63,548 bases of DNA from an uncultured Oscillospiraceae bacterium (lineage in GTDB: Bacteria; Bacillota; Clostridia; Oscillospirales; Oscillospiraceae), in assembly GCA_934667095.1 (NCBI GenBank), contig CAKULE010000016.1:1-63548 (forward strand), read 5' to 3'. A model generated the notes under the pieces. It was not told the origin of the DNA, ran no database searches, and saw only the letters and a program-made list of their open reading frames with translations. Numbering within the stretch: the first letter of the stretch is position 1; each line of letters opens with the position of its first letter. Of the stretch, positions 1 through 12,500 are shown piece after piece. Made by a program: the position numbers and the translations under genes.

Positions 1-192
1 GCAGAAAATCCGTGATGGAATTTTCAGAGCATTGGCAGGACTTGTTGAGATTTCCTTGGAATGATTTCGCTCTGCTGGTTTGCGGTAGTTTTCGCTGATT
101 TCGGTATCTATGCGCAGACTTGTTGTATGCTTGGGCGGTTTTTCTTCCGATATGTCCCTATGCGTCGCTCACAAGTCTTTCCGCTGCGGCTG

Positions 193-201
193 TTAAGTTA
201 A
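193..201 (+). repeat. left copy of 9-bp inverted repeat
   Basis: TTAAGTTAA at 193-201 faces TTAACTTAA at 1124-1132, so the two form an inverted pair that brackets the transposase remnant about 940 bp apart. This is the arrangement expected for IS ends. Nine AT-rich bases can also match by chance, and no target-site duplication was identified. Confidence 0.3.
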
Positions 202-272
202 GGCGGCATTTCTTTTTTGAAAAACGCCGTTTTTGAGGGGGAAAAACAGGCTTTTTGAAAAAATGCGTTGAG

Positions 273-309
273 GGGGGCCGGTGTCCGCAAACACCGCCCC
301 CTCTTTTTT
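273..309 (+). terminator. GC-rich hairpin with T-run
   Basis: A strong hairpin (arms of G-rich then C-rich sequence closing on GGTGT/ACACC) is followed by TCTTTTTT on the plus strand. The minus-strand side is also followed by T-rich sequence. It lies just past the stop of the transposase remnant and probably ended that transcript. Confidence 0.6.
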
Positions 310-310
310 G

Positions 311-723
311 TCAAGCGGCTACGCGGTAGACAAATCCCGCGAAACCTTTCACTTTCAAGTTCCGCTCGTCCTGCCTGTTCGGGCGGATGGGGATGGTGTA
401 CCGCGCGATTTCCTCCAACAGCTTTTCACTGTCCGCGCGGGGCGTTCGCAAGAACTCCTTTCAAAACCTCTATCGGCTATTATCAGCGTTTTTTGCGCAA
501 ATGTGCTGCGTTTCAGCATTTCAACCAACGCGCCGATTTCGTCTTTCTTTGGCTCCGGCTGTATGACCAAGTCGTCAAAGGAGCCACCCTCCGCACTGAT
601 GAAAAGCCGTGTGACGGTTTCCGCCGTCAGCGCACTCTTGCGGGAAAAACGCTTGCCCCCGATGCGCTGTGCGGCGGCTCTAATTGCGGCGTTGAGTGCC
701 ACGCGAATGGATTGTATTGACAT
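311..723 (-). pseudogene. IS4-type transposase remnant, internally deleted and frameshifted
   Basis: Three blocks of a DDE transposase of the IS4 type are joined. The first is an N-terminal helix-rich block from ATG 723 that includes RKSALTAETVTRLFISAEGGS-like text. This jumps directly into the catalytic block VIQPEPKKDEIGALVEML, ending in LIIADRGFE, a typical second-Asp strand. A frame change near 461-470 then leads to the family-like C-terminus IPIRPNRQDERNLKVKGFAGF, ending YRVAA at stop 311-313. A normal family member has about 400 residues; here about 135 codons remain, so most of the core and the final catalytic Glu region are missing. The ATG keeps a ribosome site (GGAGG), which argues for relatively recent loss. 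The assignment rests on motif recall. Confidence 0.6.
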
Positions 724-1057
724 AAGAGTTAGCCTCCGAACGAAAATTCGCCGGATAAAAAGAAAACACCAACTGCACGCGCCTGCAAGGAGCGTGTGCG
801 TTGATGCTCTGATATGTTCGCTGCTATTTCGTTGGCTGTTAAATTACTCTTTCAAATTTGGCTGTCTCTCAAATAAAAACTTCAAAAAATCTCAAAATCT
901 CTCTAAGCGCTCACATTTTGGCTGTCTCACATACTGCCTGCGAACATCGTTCATCGCGGCGTTTGATTTACTCTATCTCCATGTGACGGAAAAGCAAGCG
1001 GATAGGGCGATTCTTTACATTTTGTTTGAAATTTGCGGTTAATTAAATGCAACAGCC
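724..1057. other. gene-free AT-rich spacer
   Basis: No gene is supported. The stretch contains two close copies of TTTGGCTGTCTC (near 858 and 918) and is AT-rich compared with its flanks. It probably belongs to the IS-derived segment. A plus-strand frame spanning 281-1042 is antisense to the transposase remnant and has no protein-like composition. Confidence 0.4.
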
Positions 1058-1120
1058 AAAAAAGCACCCAGCCGTTAAGAAGAGGAAACCATCTTTCCAC
1101 CCCTCAACGGCTGGGTTTTT
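1058..1120 (-). terminator. bidirectional terminator after glnN
   Basis: ACCCAGCCGTT (1066-1076) pairs with AACGGCTGGGT (1106-1116). Read on the minus strand the hairpin is followed by GC and then six T (1058-1063), which suits the glnN transcript. Read on the plus strand it is followed by five T. Confidence 0.7.
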
Positions 1121-1123
1121 AGA

Positions 1124-1132
1124 TTAACTTAA
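1124..1132 (-). repeat. right copy of 9-bp inverted repeat
   Basis: TTAACTTAA is the inverted partner of the copy at 193-201. The pair brackets the transposase remnant and may mark the ends of the inserted element. Confidence 0.3.
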
Positions 1133-1175
1133 TGACATTGGCCGGGAGGCAGGGTGCTTTTTATGTATCGGACAC

Positions 1176-3275
<2,100 letters not shown>

Positions 3276-3314
3276 AGTATGTTTCTCCTCTCAATCTGAT
3301 ATGTCGCACGCCCG

Positions 3315-4223
3315 TCAGAGCGTCTCTTTTGTGTGGATCAGGTTTACGATCAGCTCGTGCCGCGGAGTGGGCACGCCGTACTTCCTGCCCAGCCGCACCA
3401 CGGCGCCGTTGATGAAGTCGATTTCGGTCCTTCGGCCCCGCTCCATGTCCTGACACATGGAGGCCCGCCCGGCGGCCAGAGCCCGGGCGGCGGTCAGAAC
3501 GGTCTTCTTGACCTCTGCGGGGTCGAACTGCTGGCCGTCTGCCGCGGCCACAGCTACGGCCTCGTCGATGAGGGCCTCCAGCACGACCCGGGCGTGGGGT
3601 TCCTCGGCCATCACGCCGATCTCGCACCCCAGCAGGGCGGTGACGGGGTTCACCGTCATGTTCAGGAACAGTTTTTCCCACAGGAGGTGGTTCACGTCGG
3701 CACAGGCCGCGGTGTCGATGCCGGCAGCCTGGAAGACCCCGGCCACAGTGCGGGCGGCGGCCTCGTTCCCGGCGGGGGAGCCCACGTGGGTGATCCCGGC
3801 TCCGGAGTGGAAGATGACGCCGGGGCCCTCGGCCACGCAGTTGTGCTTGGTGGTGCCCAGCAGGAGCCGCTGTCGTGGGGCGAAGTCCTCCATGATCTCC
3901 AGATTGCCCATGCCGTTCTGCAGAGAGAGCACTATGGTCTCCGGCCCGATGAGGCCGGAATTGCCCTCCAGCGCCGCCCGGCTCACCGTGTCCTTCACGA
4001 ACAGAATGGCCAGGTCCGCCGGGGCCTCCGCCGTGCCGCTGAGGGCGGCGGGGACGGCGCGGGTCCACTGGGAGCCGTCTGTCTCCCGGCAGCGGACGCC
4101 ATGGGCATTGATGGCGTTCACGGTCTCCCGGCTCACATCGTACAGGGTCACGCTCTGGGTCTCGCTCAACAGGCCGGCGAACAGGCAGCCCATGGCTCCC
4201 GCGCCGATAATGCCGATCTTCAT
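3315..4223 (-). CDS. panE: 2-dehydropantoate 2-reductase (ketopantoate reductase)
   Basis: NADPH-dependent reduction of ketopantoate to pantoate in pantothenate/CoA synthesis. The 302 residues match the family. The Rossmann loop GAGAMG is at 7-12, LQNG at 101-104, the catalytic Lys is K184 in LWEKLFLN, and the conserved Asn-Pro is at 192-193. ATG 4223 is preceded by AAAGGAGG. Ketopantoate derives from 2-ketoisovalerate, the keto acid of valine, so its position between ilvE and glnN is metabolically coherent. Some homologues are generic keto-acid reductases, so the exact substrate is inferred. Confidence 0.88.
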   Translation of the reverse strand: MKIGIIGAGAMGCLFAGLLSETQSVTLYDVSRETVNAINAHGVRCRETDGSQWTRAVPAALSGTAEAPADLAILFVKDTVSRAALEGNSGLIGPETIVLSLQNGMGNLEIMEDFAPRQRLLLGTTKHNCVAEGPGVIFHSGAGITHVGSPAGNEAAARTVAGVFQAAGIDTAACADVNHLLWEKLFLNMTVNPVTALLGCEIGVMAEEPHARVVLEALIDEAVAVAAADGQQFDPAEVKKTVLTAARALAAGRASMCQDMERGRRTEIDFINGAVVRLGRKYGVPTPRHELIVNLIHTKETL

Positions 4224-4248
4224 GGGACTCCTCCTTTGAGTGAAAGGT

Positions 4249-5259
4249 TTATTTGATCTCGCAGATCCAGCCCTCCGGGGCGGGCAGAGTGCCGTGCTGG
4301 ATGGCCAGCAGGGTGGAGTACAGCTTGTCGATCACTGTGCCCGTGCCATCAAAGTGATATTCTCTGCCGTGATCTACGATGGTGCCCACCGGGGAGATGA
4401 CGGCGGCAGTGCCGCACAGGCCGCACTCGGTGAAGCTGTCCAGCTCGTCCAGCCGGACGGGACGCTCCTCTGTGGGCAGGCCCAGATAATGCTCCGCCAC
4501 GTACAGCAGGGACCGCCGGGTCACCGACGGCAGGATGCTGTCCGACTTGGGAGTCACCAGAGCGCCGTCCTTCTTGACGAACAGCACATTGGCACCGCCG
4601 GTCTCCTCGATGTACGTTCTGGTGGCGGGGTCCAGATAGAGGTTCTCGTCAAAGCCCTTGGCGTGGGCGTCCGCGATGGCGTACAGGCTCATGGCGTAGT
4701 TCAGCCCGGCCTTGATGTGGCCTGTGCCGTGGGGGGCCGCCCGGTCAAAGTCGGAAATGCGGATACGCAGGGGCTTTCCGCCGCTGAAATAGGCTCCCAC
4801 AGGCGAGGCGAACAGCCGGAACTGGTACTCTGTGGCGGGCTTCACGCCCAGCACGGCGTCTGTGCCGAAGACATAGGGCCGCAGGTAGAGGGAGCCGCCG
4901 CTCTCATGGCTGGGCACCCACTTGCGGTTGGCCTTGACCACCTTACGCACGGCCTCCATGAACATCCCCTCGGGCAGGGGCGGCATCATCATCCGCACGC
5001 AGGAGTCGTGGAGCCGCTGCTCGTTCAGGTCCGGGCGGAAGCACACCAGCCGCCGGTCGGCGGTGCGGTAGGCCTTCAGCCCCTCAAAGCAGGTCTGGGC
5101 ATACTGGAGCACGCAGGCGGACTCGTTGAGCCGGACGGTGGCGTCGGCGGTGAGCCGGCCGGGGGTCCACGCCCCGTTTTCGTAGAGGGCGACGTAGCGC
5201 TTGTCGGTCTTGTGGTAGGCGAAACCTACGGGCGGGGCCAGAGGGGATTCCTGAATCAT
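4249..5259 (-). CDS. ilvE: branched-chain amino acid aminotransferase
   Basis: PLP fold-type IV enzyme exchanging the amino group of Leu/Ile/Val with 2-oxoglutarate. From ATG 5259 it has 336 residues. The Lys expected to carry PLP is K183 in HIKAGLNYAMS, followed by the family block EETGGANVLFV. An in-frame ATG exists at 5340, but it lies upstream of the leader hairpin, and the 27 extra residues are encoded by that structure. ATG 5259 has AGAAAGGAAG at correct distance, so it is preferred. First gene of ilvE-panE-glnN; the leader suggests attenuation control. Confidence 0.92.
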   Translation of the reverse strand: MIQESPLAPPVGFAYHKTDKRYVALYENGAWTPGRLTADATVRLNESACVLQYAQTCFEGLKAYRTADRRLVCFRPDLNEQRLHDSCVRMMMPPLPEGMFMEAVRKVVKANRKWVPSHESGGSLYLRPYVFGTDAVLGVKPATEYQFRLFASPVGAYFSGGKPLRIRISDFDRAAPHGTGHIKAGLNYAMSLYAIADAHAKGFDENLYLDPATRTYIEETGGANVLFVKKDGALVTPKSDSILPSVTRRSLLYVAEHYLGLPTEERPVRLDELDSFTECGLCGTAAVISPVGTIVDHGREYHFDGTGTVIDKLYSTLLAIQHGTLPAPEGWICEIK

Positions 5260-5278
5260 GCTGATCTTCCTTTCTGCG

Positions 5279-5328
5279 AAAAGAGGCAGAGGCGCCCGTG
5301 GGAACTCTCGCCCCGGACGCCTCTGCCC
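5279..5328 (-). terminator. attenuator hairpin upstream of ilvE
   Basis: On the minus strand GGCAGAGGCG (5327-5318) pairs with CGCCTCTGCC (5294-5285), followed by TCTTTTC. It sits between the promoter and the ilvE ribosome site, so it would stop transcription before ilvE. Its first arm overlaps GGCGTCCG (5321-5314), which can instead pair with CGGACGCC at 5353-5346, giving a competing antiterminator. Confidence 0.7.
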
Positions 5329-5332
5329 GTTC

Positions 5333-5374
5333 TCATGCATATGGCGGCGTCCGTGGGGCCCACAGAAACACCAT
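5333..5374 (-). CDS. possible leader peptide of ilvE attenuator
   Basis: A 13-codon ORF, MVFLWAPRTPPYA, ends at TGA 5335-5333. It has Val at codon 2 and Leu at codon 4, upstream of the antiterminator arm (5353-5346), which is made of its codons 8-10. A ribosome paused at Val or Leu would leave that arm free, while one that finishes would cover it. Against a translated leader: AAGGA is only about two bases from the ATG, and there is no run of branched-chain codons. Confidence 0.35.
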   Translation of the reverse strand: MVFLWAPRTPPYA

Positions 5375-5391
5375 TTCCTTTACGAGGGGGA

Positions 5392-5419
5392 ATTATACGC
5401 CGAATTTGCAATTTGTCAA
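5392..5419 (-). promoter_or_regulatory. sigma-A promoter of ilvE-panE-glnN
   Basis: On the minus strand TTGACA (5419-5414), 16 bp, TATAAT (5397-5392). Both hexamers are perfect consensus. Start is expected near 5385, eleven bases before the possible leader ATG. Confidence 0.8.
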
Positions 5420-5717
5420 TAACAAAATTGCAAAAACTGCGTTTTGACGGAAAAACGAGCCGCGCAGAAAGCGACCAATACCACAATGACGGTTTTGAGA
5501 TAAACGAATTGTAAATGATTATCGTGCATGTGTGCGAAAATGATCTTTCAATACGGCAATCAAATGGATGAGAACTTAAAAAGACGGATAAATTGCAAAA
5601 ATGAAGGTGATTTGAAAGGAGGGATGCCATTTTCTCTGGCTTGACCAGCGCTGTTGGGCTGCCTTAGAGGTTGGAAATAGAAAAATTCCGATTACCGCTT
5701 TTTCAGGGAAAATGAGG
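5420..5717. other. gene-free spacer between divergent promoters
   Basis: About 300 AT-rich bases with no supportable gene. A ribosome-site-like GAAAGGAGGG at 5616-5625 is followed by an ATG with only six codons before a stop, so it is not called. Confidence 0.5.
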
Positions 5718-5746
5718 TTGCATTTTAATGGGAACTGTTTTATAAT
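5718..5746 (+). promoter_or_regulatory. sigma-A promoter of the TetR/surface block
   Basis: TTGCAT (5718-5723), 17 bp, TATAAT (5741-5746), 42 bp before the GTG of the TetR gene. No other strong promoter was seen before the giant surface genes, so it may serve the whole block. Confidence 0.7.
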
Positions 5747-5788
5747 TAGAATCGTAAACCAAATCAGAAATGAAGGGAGTGGACGGAC

Positions 5789-6487
5789 GTGAAAAAAGGG
5801 ATACAGCCCAGCGGGCTGCTCACCCGGAGAAAGCTTCTCAGCGCGTCGGTGAAGGTGTTCCTGGAAAAGGGGTACGAGCGGGCCACCGCCAAAGAGATCG
5901 CGGAGTTGGCCGGCGTGGCCACCGGGGCGCCCTTCCTCCTGTTCGGTAATAAGGAGGGGGTGCTGCTGGAACTGGTGAAGCAGATGTTCGCCGGCCAGTT
6001 CGACACGGCGGAAAAGCTGGCGGGGCCGGGGGCAGACCCTCTGCTGCTTTACGCGGTGGAGACAGGTCTGCAGCTGCATATCACCGAGCTGTCCGAGCCC
6101 CTGCGGGAGCTGTACGTCACAGCCTACACCCTCCCCACCACCTCGGACTATATTTACGAGCAGATGGTGCCACGGCTGGAGCGCATCTTTGCTCCCTACC
6201 TGCCCCAGCTGGAACACAAGGACTTTTACGAGCTGGAGGTGGCCTCCGCCGGGGTGACCCGCAGCTTCATGACCAAGCCCTGCGACCTGTACTTCACCAT
6301 GGAACGCAAGCTGCGCCGGTATCTCAGCTGCTGCTACAAGCTATACGAGGTCCCGGCGGATAGGTTCCTCCCCGTGATCGGACAGGTGCAGGAGATGGAC
6401 CTGCGCACCGTGGCCGGACTGATCATCGCCCGAACGGTGAAGGCCGCCGAAGACGGCTTCGAGGCCGTGATGGCCGGCGCGGAATAA
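5789..6487 (+). CDS. TetR/AcrR family transcriptional regulator
   Basis: 232 residues, GTG start at 5789 behind GAAGGGAG. The N-terminus (about 12-60) is a TetR helix-turn-helix: RRKLLSASVKVFLEKGYE, then TAKEIAELAGVATGAPFLLFGNKEGVL, where the recognition helix normally reads G-x-x-YxxFxxKE. The remaining about 170 residues are the variable ligand/dimer domain, and the ligand cannot be told. It is followed after 58 bp by the Ig-like giant gene on the same strand, so it may regulate that gene and itself. No clean palindromic operator was recognised at the promoter. Confidence 0.88.
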   Translation: MKKGIQPSGLLTRRKLLSASVKVFLEKGYERATAKEIAELAGVATGAPFLLFGNKEGVLLELVKQMFAGQFDTAEKLAGPGADPLLLYAVETGLQLHITELSEPLRELYVTAYTLPTTSDYIYEQMVPRLERIFAPYLPQLEHKDFYELEVASAGVTRSFMTKPCDLYFTMERKLRRYLSCCYKLYEVPADRFLPVIGQVQEMDLRTVAGLIIARTVKAAEDGFEAVMAGAE

Positions 6488-6545
6488 AAGCCCAAAGAAC
6501 AGAGAAAACAGAGACCGGATGTGACGCAGAATGGAGGAAAAGCGT

Positions 6546-9500
6546 ATGAAAACTGCCGCAAAGGGGTGCCCCTTTGCCCGTGCGGGCGCACCCGCACGAA
6601 GGTTCCTGAGCGCTCTGCTGGCGCTGACCATGCTCCTCGGCCTTGTGCCGCTGTGGGCCCTGCCTGCCCGGGCGGAGGGCAGCGAGCCGCCGAAAACGGT
6701 GGACTATCAGCCCAAAACGCCTGAGGTGGCCATCCTGAACGCCTTCACCGGCAGCGATCAGGGCTTTTACAGCAGAAAGCTCCTTGGCAACACCGACGGC
6801 AATGAGAGCGACCGTGCCGCCTACTGGCAGTACAATGCCGTCACGCTGTTCAAGCGCCAGACGACGGGCCAGTACGCCCAATACAGCACCCGGGCGACCG
6901 GGGAGGAGACGTGGGACTTCAGCCTTACGGATAAAGATCGGCCCACGCCCGTTCTGAAAAGTCTGATCGAGGTTCCCCAAAATCTGGAGGTCAGCGCATC
7001 CGCCACCTTCTACAACCGGCCCCATACCCATTCCAACTTCCAGTTGAAGACCTTCAAGAACTGGGAGGTCCAGATCACCTCCTTCGAGTCGATGAGCGTC
7101 GGCATCGCCGGCTGCTACTCTGCGCCCATCGGCGGCAACAAGGACACCTCCCGCCAGAAGCCCCGCATCGGCAACTACGGCGACGTCGGCGGCGGGTACA
7201 AGACCCTGACCTACTACAACAACGACTACTGCCGCCTGCACTTCTATCCCTCCACCCACGAGTGGTACGACTTTGAGCAGCGGAAGTGCACCTGCGGCGG
7301 CACGTGGGCGGAGAACGTCCTCGTCACCTTCCGGGACACCCGTGCGCCCCGGCTGGCGGACGTGGAATACAGCACCGATGGCACGAGCTACGCCCGCCGC
7401 TTCAGGGGGACCAGCGTGGGCAAGGGCTCGACCGTCTACATCAAGCTCACCTTTGATGAGCCCATCCGCTTTGCCGATGGGACCAACGCCCACGGCGACC
7501 TCTACCTCGCCCTCCAGACCGACGGGGAGAACGGGGTGCAGCACAAGGCCTACCTCACCCAGCTGAAGGACAACTATCTGGTCTTTGCCTACACTGTCCC
7601 CACCGGGCAGGAGACCGACGCCCAGATCACCACCATCGGCATGGGCAGCCTGTTCGCCGCGGACGCTGTTCTCCCGCTGGTGCAGGTGGGCAGGAACGGC
7701 CGCTTTGAGATCAGCGCCTCCGACCGATCCGGCGAGGGGTTTACCACCAGCCGCTGCTACATCACCGACCTTGCGGGCAACCCCCTGCAGGAGAAGACCA
7801 TCCTCGAGGCCAACCTGACGCTGGATTCCGGCGCGCCCTATGTGAAGACGGTGGACTTCCACCTGAGCACCAACAACGCCGACGTGAAGGAGGCGCTGGG
7901 CAAGGCCGACAAGGGGCCCGGCACCCCGGCGTATGACGAGAAGACCTACACCGACGCCAGCGACACCCACCTTGGCGTGGGCGACAGCTTTTATCTCATC
8001 GTCTCTATGAACGAGCGGCTGCAGGGCATCGGAATGGATCAGAATGCGGCCGGCAGGTACAGTATTGACTGGCAGCACGCCGTGTTCACCACGAACCTGA
8101 AGGATAAAAACGGGAATGCCATCGAGATCAGGTCGGCGTATTACTACTCTTTCTATGACTACGACCGCGAACCGACGCAGTTTATCACGAACCGCATTAC
8201 CATCGGCGAGGGCTGGACCCTTGACGGGGATCAGATCGAAGTCATTGCCATGCGCTTTGAGAAAAAAGAGGGCACCGGCGGAACCCTGGGCACGGTCACC
8301 GACCTTGCGGGCAATGCGTTGAATATGGCCAAGGTCACGATCAGTTCCAGCGCCAACGGCAACCCGCCGTATCTGGACGCGGCTGCGCCCACAGTGGCGG
8401 AGCTGGAGAACAGCTATGCGGAGGAGGGCGCGGGCTTCCGCTACGGCTTCACTCTCTCCGACTCAGGCTCCGACTATGCCGGCATTTACGGCAGCTTCAT
8501 CCTGAACAACGGCGGCGACCGCAAGGCCTATGAGTACGAGTGGGCGGTCAAGGCCGACGCGCCCTCCGCGGTGGCGGAGGGTGAGTGGAAGCCCGGCACC
8601 ACCGGTGAGGCACAGCAGTTCACGCAGACGGGGACCGTCTATATCCACATCCGCCCCAAGGCAGGCGAGACCTATGTGGACTTCTCCGACTGCACGATCA
8701 CCGTAAAGGCCCGGGACCTCGCGGGCAACGAGAGCGACGTCACCCTCCCGCCCGCCGGCAGCCTCGGGTGGTACATTGACAACCTTGCCCCCACCGCCGC
8801 GGCGGGGGCCGTCACCACCCGGCTGAAGGATGACGGCACCGGGAACGGCATCATCACGGTGGAGGTCGCCCTCTCCGACGGCCGGGGCATTTCCCAGTGG
8901 CGGTACGCATGGACCGACAGCGCCGACACCCCGCCCGCGAGCTGGCAGGAAGGCGCACTGACTGCCACGGCCGCCGACGGCGCGGTTGTGACCGCTGCCA
9001 GCGATGTGGCCGCGAAGACGCTTTTCTCCAAGTATCTCTGGGTCCGGGCCGAGGACAACGTGGCGGGGGAGACGAAGAACATCTCCGCCCCGCTCTGCCT
9101 CGGCAGGTACAGCTATGATCTGCGGGATGCGGAGTATACGCTGAACTATTCCAGAAGCATCACGACCTATGCCGGCCTCTCCGCGCCAAGCATGGGCGAC
9201 GGCGACAGGCTGTTCTTCCTCGTTCCCGCGGAGGCGGGCTCAGTGTATTACGCGGTGTATGAGATGGTGTCCTCCGGCGATTACAATATCTTTGGGCAGC
9301 CGATCGCTGTGGATGCAACTACCAGCGCCGGCTGGAAGTTCTATCAGCTCAGGGAAGAAAACGGCAACTACACGCTCACTCCGGATGAAGCAAAGCGGGC
9401 AGAGAACACGCTGATAAGCCTGAGGCCCGGCGCGACCGCTTCAGGACTCTCGTTTTACAGCGGCGACCTCGCCGTCACCGTCCTTGCCGGCAAAAATGCA

Positions 9501-12500
9501 GCTTACACCAAGGATGCTGCCGGCGTGATCACCCTTGGCGATGACTCGAACAAGTTCGGCGCGGACACCGTGAACCTCCGCGTGGCGGGATACACGACCG
9601 ATATTTTCGGGGCCATCACCCTGACCTGCGAGGGGAATCTGGGGCAGGCGAGCCACCAGTCCTACTGGACGACCTCTGCCGGCTACACCCAGCGCACCAC
9701 GCTGGCGGGCCTCCGCTTTACCATCACCATCGGCGGCGACAACCGCGGATGGAAGTATGAAAACGTCGACTGGCAGCACAGCTATATCCGCCTTCAGAGC
9801 TGGGCGGACGCCGGCGTTTACTATGACGTGCCCATCGGCCCCTTCCAGACCCCGGAGGGCCAGCCCAACGGTGTGGCCACCCAGACTGTCACCGTGCCGG
9901 AGGGCGGCTACCAGTCCGGCATCTACACCGTGACCTTCCATCTCGAGGTCAAAGGCGGCAGGACCGATTTCGGGGCATGGCTTCCCGATGCAAAGGCCCC
10001 GGATACGGAGGCCTGGATCGTGGTGGACACCAAGCAGCCCAATTCCAACTTCTCCCTCAGCTCCCTGATCTACGCCCCACAGGCACAGTACGATTACCTC
10101 AGAAAGGCCTACGGCCTTGACCAGAGCTACGGCGACAACGCACAGCTGGAGCTGGTCACCGACGGCGGCAGCATGATCTACCTGCCCATCAGCAAGGCGG
10201 AGCCGACCAACCAGGCCTATCCCAGAATCGCGACCGCGCCGGAGTACTACATCACGATCACCTCGCCTGGTGAAGAGAACTGGACGAATGTCGGCCCGGC
10301 CGGCACTCCCTATTACGCCGGCCGCTACTCCGTCCAGATCTGGAACACCGCCGACGCGGACCACCGGGTGGAGCTGACCACCTACACCGACCACACCGAG
10401 GTCAGGACGGGGCTCAACAGCAATCCGGCCAACGGGCTGAGCTTTGTGTTCAAGCCCGGTGCACTGACGGGGACCCAGATCTACCTCATCCCCGATCAGG
10501 TCAATATCATCGCCATCCAGAAGGTCTATGAAAACGGCCGCAGGAGCGAGATCAAATACTATCAGATCAAGCCGGTGAACGAGGCGGTGGAGGGCAGCAT
10601 CAGCATCGACCGGTCCGCCGACCAGCTGGTGTTCACACCGAAGACAGGCGTGAGCACCGCGGGCGCGACGGTCTTCGCGTGGGTCTGGCAGAACGATCAG
10701 AACGAGACCGAGGGCGAAGGCAAGCGCGTCGAGATGACCGCCTATGCCGACGGCACATGGCGCTGCCCGCTGGAGGAGCATGGCGCCAATTACGAGGTCA
10801 TTACCGTCAGCGAGCACGGCGCGCTCTGCGAGGTGGGCTACGTGGATCAGCGGGCCCCGTGGTTCGATGACGTTCCCCAGCAGGACAACGGCGGCAGCGG
10901 CCTGAGCTTTGTGGACAACGGCAACGGCACCTACACCTTGAAGTTCCGTGTCCGCGACGACTATGAGACCATGAAGGACGGTCTGACCGTGGACATCGGT
11001 TTCAACGATGCGTATTCCCGGGAGACCTTCACCTTTGCCTACAACGGCGGGGACGTCTACTGGACGGCCAACAGCGGCGACCCCACGGGCATCTACTCCG
11101 TCACAGCGGTGAAGAAGATCTACCCCACCACCAGCAGACTTACCAGCCATGACTACCTCGATGTGACGGTGCAGGGCGTGTTTGCAAACGTGACCGGGAC
11201 CATGGACGTCACCGTCACCGCCACGGACGCCTACGGCAACGCGGGCAGCGCCGGCACCAGCCAGCCGGTCCGCTATCAGGCTCCGGCGGTCACGGATCAC
11301 ACGATGACCAGCGTCACCTTCAGCCAGCCTGTCCGCCCGGTGGAGTCGTGGGCGTGGCATGAGAAGGACGGCGACGGCTTCCGGACCGAGTGGAACGGCG
11401 CGTTCCCCATCTCTGGCAACGGCACGTGGAACATCCAGTTCCGGGATGCCTTCGGCCAGATCCATGGGGCGGAGATCGAGACCACGGACTTCACCGAAAA
11501 CGGCAGGGATTACAGCATCGATCTCGGTTTCTCCACCACGGACTTCACCGGGGACCCCGTTATCCTGACCACCAACGCGGCCAACGGGACGATCAAGGTC
11601 TATGCGGTGGATGGCACGAACTACACGACCATGACGCCGGTCGATGGATCCCCTAATACCGGCACCCAGAAGCGGCAGACCAAAATCACCAGAAACATGG
11701 AGACGCAGGTGGAGCTTATGGACGGCGGGTACACCATCCTCCGCCTCCGGGTCTACATCGACAACATCGTGACCGGCGCGCCGGCGGCGGACGTGCGCTA
11801 CTACGTGGAGCAGTTGGGGCAGGAGTTCACGGCGGCGGAGCTGGCGGCCTATGTGGGCGGCGGCCTGACCGTTGTCGGCAGCGTCCGCGCCTGGTACAAC
11901 ACTGACCGCCGCGTCATCCCCACCGGGGATACCGGCAGCGAGTTTGTCTTCACCCCCGGCGGCCAGCGGAGCCACACCTTCACCTATGTGGACGACCTCG
12001 GCAATACCGGCAGCGCTGAAGCGGCGCTCCCCGCGGGCCTGACTCTGGCGGGCTATGTCGAGCCCCCGGAGGACACTGCCGCCCCCGACATGAGCGTGGA
12101 TGTCTACCTCCGCCGCGGCGGGGCCTACACCCGGGCGGAGTCCTTCCTCGGCACGGATGATCCCGCTAAGATCGCCGCCAAGCTGGATGCCCTCGGCTAT
12201 GTGCAGGGGTACAGCCTGACCATCAACGCCAGCGACGAGTCCGGGTTCGACCTCGCCGCCACCGGCGGGACCCTCACCGGCAACGTACTTACCGTCACTG
12301 CCGCGGGAGAGGTCACCATCACGGCGACCGACCGCTCGAAGCGGCATAATTCCACCACGGTCACCTTCACTGTGCCGGCGAAGATCGACAACACGAAGCC
12401 GACCGTGATCCATGAGGGCATGAGCAACAACGGCCTGTACGAGAAGCTGCTGACCCTCGTGTTTGCCGACCGCGACGACAGCGGTAGGGACACGGTCAAC

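Larger units (their letters stand above)
1..310. other. gene-free left edge
   Basis: No supportable gene. The stretch is AT-richer than the genome average. It contains the 9-bp repeat at 193-201 and the hairpin at 273-309. Short open frames exist on the minus strand at 1-200, but they show no ribosome site or recognisable protein motif. It may be the outer end of the insertion-sequence remnant to its right. Confidence 0.5.

Noticed and set aside
5279..5420. T-box riboswitch upstream of ilvE
   Set aside because: The leader is only about 125 bases and lacks the conserved T-box sequence and the specifier stem; attenuation by competing hairpins fits better.
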